32,963 nt of DNA, taken from assembly GCA_964608945.1 (NCBI GenBank), contig CAZSQB010000007.1, positions 1-32,963 on the forward strand, read 5' to 3'. Shown piece after piece: positions 32,043 through 32,963 of this stretch (position 1 is its first letter; every line of letters starts with the position of its first letter). The position numbers and the translations under genes are program-made. The notes below the pieces were generated by a model. The model did no database searches, was not told the DNA's origin, and was given only the letters and a program-made list of their open reading frames with translations. The stretch is from CAYWEP01 sp964608945. Lineage in GTDB: Bacteria; Patescibacteriota; Microgenomatia; Levybacterales; UBA12049.

Positions 32043-32071
32043 TTGACTATGGTGCAATAATTTGTTAGGAT
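32043..32071 (+). promoter_or_regulatory. Putative promoter of tRNA-Asp
   Basis: TTGACT (32043-32048, 5 of 6), 17-base spacer, TAGGAT (32066-32071, 4 of 6), ending 18 bases before the tRNA. Back to back with the polX promoter. Confidence 0.55.
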
Positions 32072-32089
32072 ACTCGAACCTAACCCTTT

Positions 32090-32163
32090 GGGGTGGTAGC
32101 TCAGTTGGTTAGAGCGCTTCCCTGTCACGGAAGAGGTCGCGGGTTCGAGTCCCGTTCACCCCG
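32090..32163 (+). tRNA. tRNA-Asp (anticodon GUC)
   Basis: Complete cloverleaf: acceptor GGGGTGG/TCACCCC, D stem GCTC/GAGC, anticodon stem CTTCC/GGAAG with loop CTGTCAC (anticodon GTC), variable AGGTC, T arm GCGGG-TTCGAGT-CCCGT, discriminator G at 32163, the Asp identity base. CCA is not encoded. Confidence 0.96.
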
Positions 32164-32203
32164 CTCAGCAAAGCTGAGCGAGGCTCGCCAAAGGCGGCCC
32201 GCC
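32163..32203 (+). terminator. GC-rich double hairpin after tRNA-Asp
   Basis: GCTCAGC/GCTGAGC with an AAA loop (32163-32179) is followed by a second GC-rich stem around CGCC-AAA-GGCG. There is no T-tract, so it may be a processing or termination structure, or a dispersed element. It is much more GC-rich than its surroundings. Confidence 0.4.
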
Positions 32204-32244
32204 CATCCTCTCAATCCTTATATTTCAGCTTTTGAATTTGGTAG

Positions 32245-32272
32245 TTGCAAAACTCGAGGTTTATAGTATAAT
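32245..32272 (+). promoter_or_regulatory. Putative promoter of the LysM gene
   Basis: TTGCAA (32245-32250, 4 of 6), 16-base spacer, perfect TATAAT (32267-32272). It would give a leader of about 35 bases, without an obvious Shine-Dalgarno sequence before ATG 32314. Confidence 0.5.
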
Positions 32273-32313
32273 TCATTCTTACATTCTGCTATTTGCCTCA
32301 AAATCAATATATT

Positions 32314-32963
32314 ATGCCAACAGCAAAAACGATCCGAAAAACAAAAGTTATCGAACGACAAACTTCGGTTAAAAACGAATCAAAAAGTCGTTTTTTCGAC
32401 TATTTCCGATTTGGAGAATCGTATACGAGTCTTATTCTCGGTATGGTCGTTGTCATCATAGCATCCATACTCCTTTTGTCTTTCGCAAAAAACAAAAACA
32501 TTGTGAATGTTTCGCAAGGACCAAAAGAGATTTCCTCGACAAAAACAGAAGCTCCAAAGCCGCAGTCTACAACTGCAGAAAATACCTACACCGTAAAACA
32601 AGGTGATTCGCTCTGGAGTATTTCCGAGCAGCACTATAAGGATGGGTACAAATGGGTCGAGATCGCAAAAGCAAATAACCTCAACAATCCGGGCATCATA
32701 AATACAGGAATCGTGCTAACGCTGCCAAAAATCGAGGTAAAAACAGAAGTTGCGACAGGTACAGCGTCAGGGCTCTCGCCCCCGTCTGCAACGGTGGTTT
32801 CCCCGGAGAGCACGCAGAAAATCACAGGCAACGAGTACACAGTGCAGAAAGGGGACTACCTCTGGGCGATTGCGATCCGGGCATACGGAGATGGCTATCA
32901 ATGGGTCAAAATCGCCAGAGCAAACAAGCTCGCAAATCCAGACCTTATCTTCTCAGGCAACAA
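32314..32963 (+). CDS. Membrane-anchored double LysM protein (3' end outside window)
   Basis: At least 216 residues, open at the window end. A basic cytoplasmic N-terminus (1-36) is followed by one membrane helix (about 38-58), a Ser/Thr/Pro linker, then LysM 1 (91-139: YTVKQGDSLWSISEQHY, WVEIAKANNL) and LysM 2 (175-216: YTVQKGDYLWAIAIRAY, WVKIARANKL, cut off). LysM binds GlcNAc-containing glycans such as peptidoglycan, so the protein probably tethers the membrane to the cell wall. The frame holds over 216 codons with no stop. Confidence 0.9.
   Translation, partial: MPTAKTIRKTKVIERQTSVKNESKSRFFDYFRFGESYTSLILGMVVVIIASILLLSFAKNKNIVNVSQGPKEISSTKTEAPKPQSTTAENTYTVKQGDSLWSISEQHYKDGYKWVEIAKANNLNNPGIINTGIVLTLPKIEVKTEVATGTASGLSPPSATVVSPESTQKITGNEYTVQKGDYLWAIAIRAYGDGYQWVKIARANKLANPDLIFSGN

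Noticed and set aside
1..32963. Alternative genetic code with TGA as Gly
   Set aside because: TGA ends several genes at the expected place (for example pyrF and the first glycosyltransferase), and no conserved gene has internal TGA.

Overview
The window looks like a chromosomal fragment from a candidate phyla radiation (Patescibacteria) bacterium, probably Microgenomates or Parcubacteria. This is inference from AT-rich DNA, compact operons, a MurT/GatD pair, gatCAB, a PHP-type PolX, a membrane-anchored LysM protein, tRNAs without an encoded CCA, and a very short ATP synthase delta subunit. TGA is used as a normal stop (for example in the glycosyltransferase at 349-1881 and in pyrF), so the code is standard. 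No stretch over about 300 bases lacks a gene.

Layout. (1) 1-6561, plus strand: an envelope glycan cluster with a cut-off ORF, three polytopic GT-C-like glycosyltransferases and an O-antigen ligase/polymerase-like protein. (2) 6539-9067, minus strand: a membrane-anchored Ig-like protein directly behind tRNA-Thr(CGU), then an FG-GAP-like membrane protein and a small membrane protein that may be two halves of one frameshifted gene. (3) 9146-11765, minus: pyrD-pyrF-pyrE, the last three steps to UMP. (4) 11774-18227, minus: a complete F1Fo ATP synthase operon, atpB-E-F-H-A-G-D-C. (5) 18379-18822: an unrecognised small protein. (6) 18903-26165, minus: gatC-gatA-gatB, a GGDEF-like protein and dnaE, apparently one operon. 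(7) 26264-26485, plus: a small coiled-coil protein. (8) 26475-32021, minus: polX, lemA, htpX, murT, gatD (replication/repair, membrane quality control, lipid II amidation). (9) 32043-32963, plus: tRNA-Asp(GUC) and the start of a double-LysM envelope protein.

Two patterns cut across the genes. First, short degenerate tandem repeats with periods of 7, 8 or 9 bases, usually with the same monomer inverted on the other side, fill the gaps inside the atp operon, between gatA and gatB, and between lemA and htpX. The same or similar monomers, and hairpin-forming palindromes, also lie in frame inside gatA, gatB, murT and gatD, at places where the proteins seem to carry extra residues. Second, the first genes of several transcription units have a -10-like box ending only 6-8 bases before the ATG, with no Shine-Dalgarno sequence. 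This suggests leaderless mRNAs. Some internal genes (lemA, atpE, the glycosyltransferase near 1985) have good Shine-Dalgarno sequences instead.
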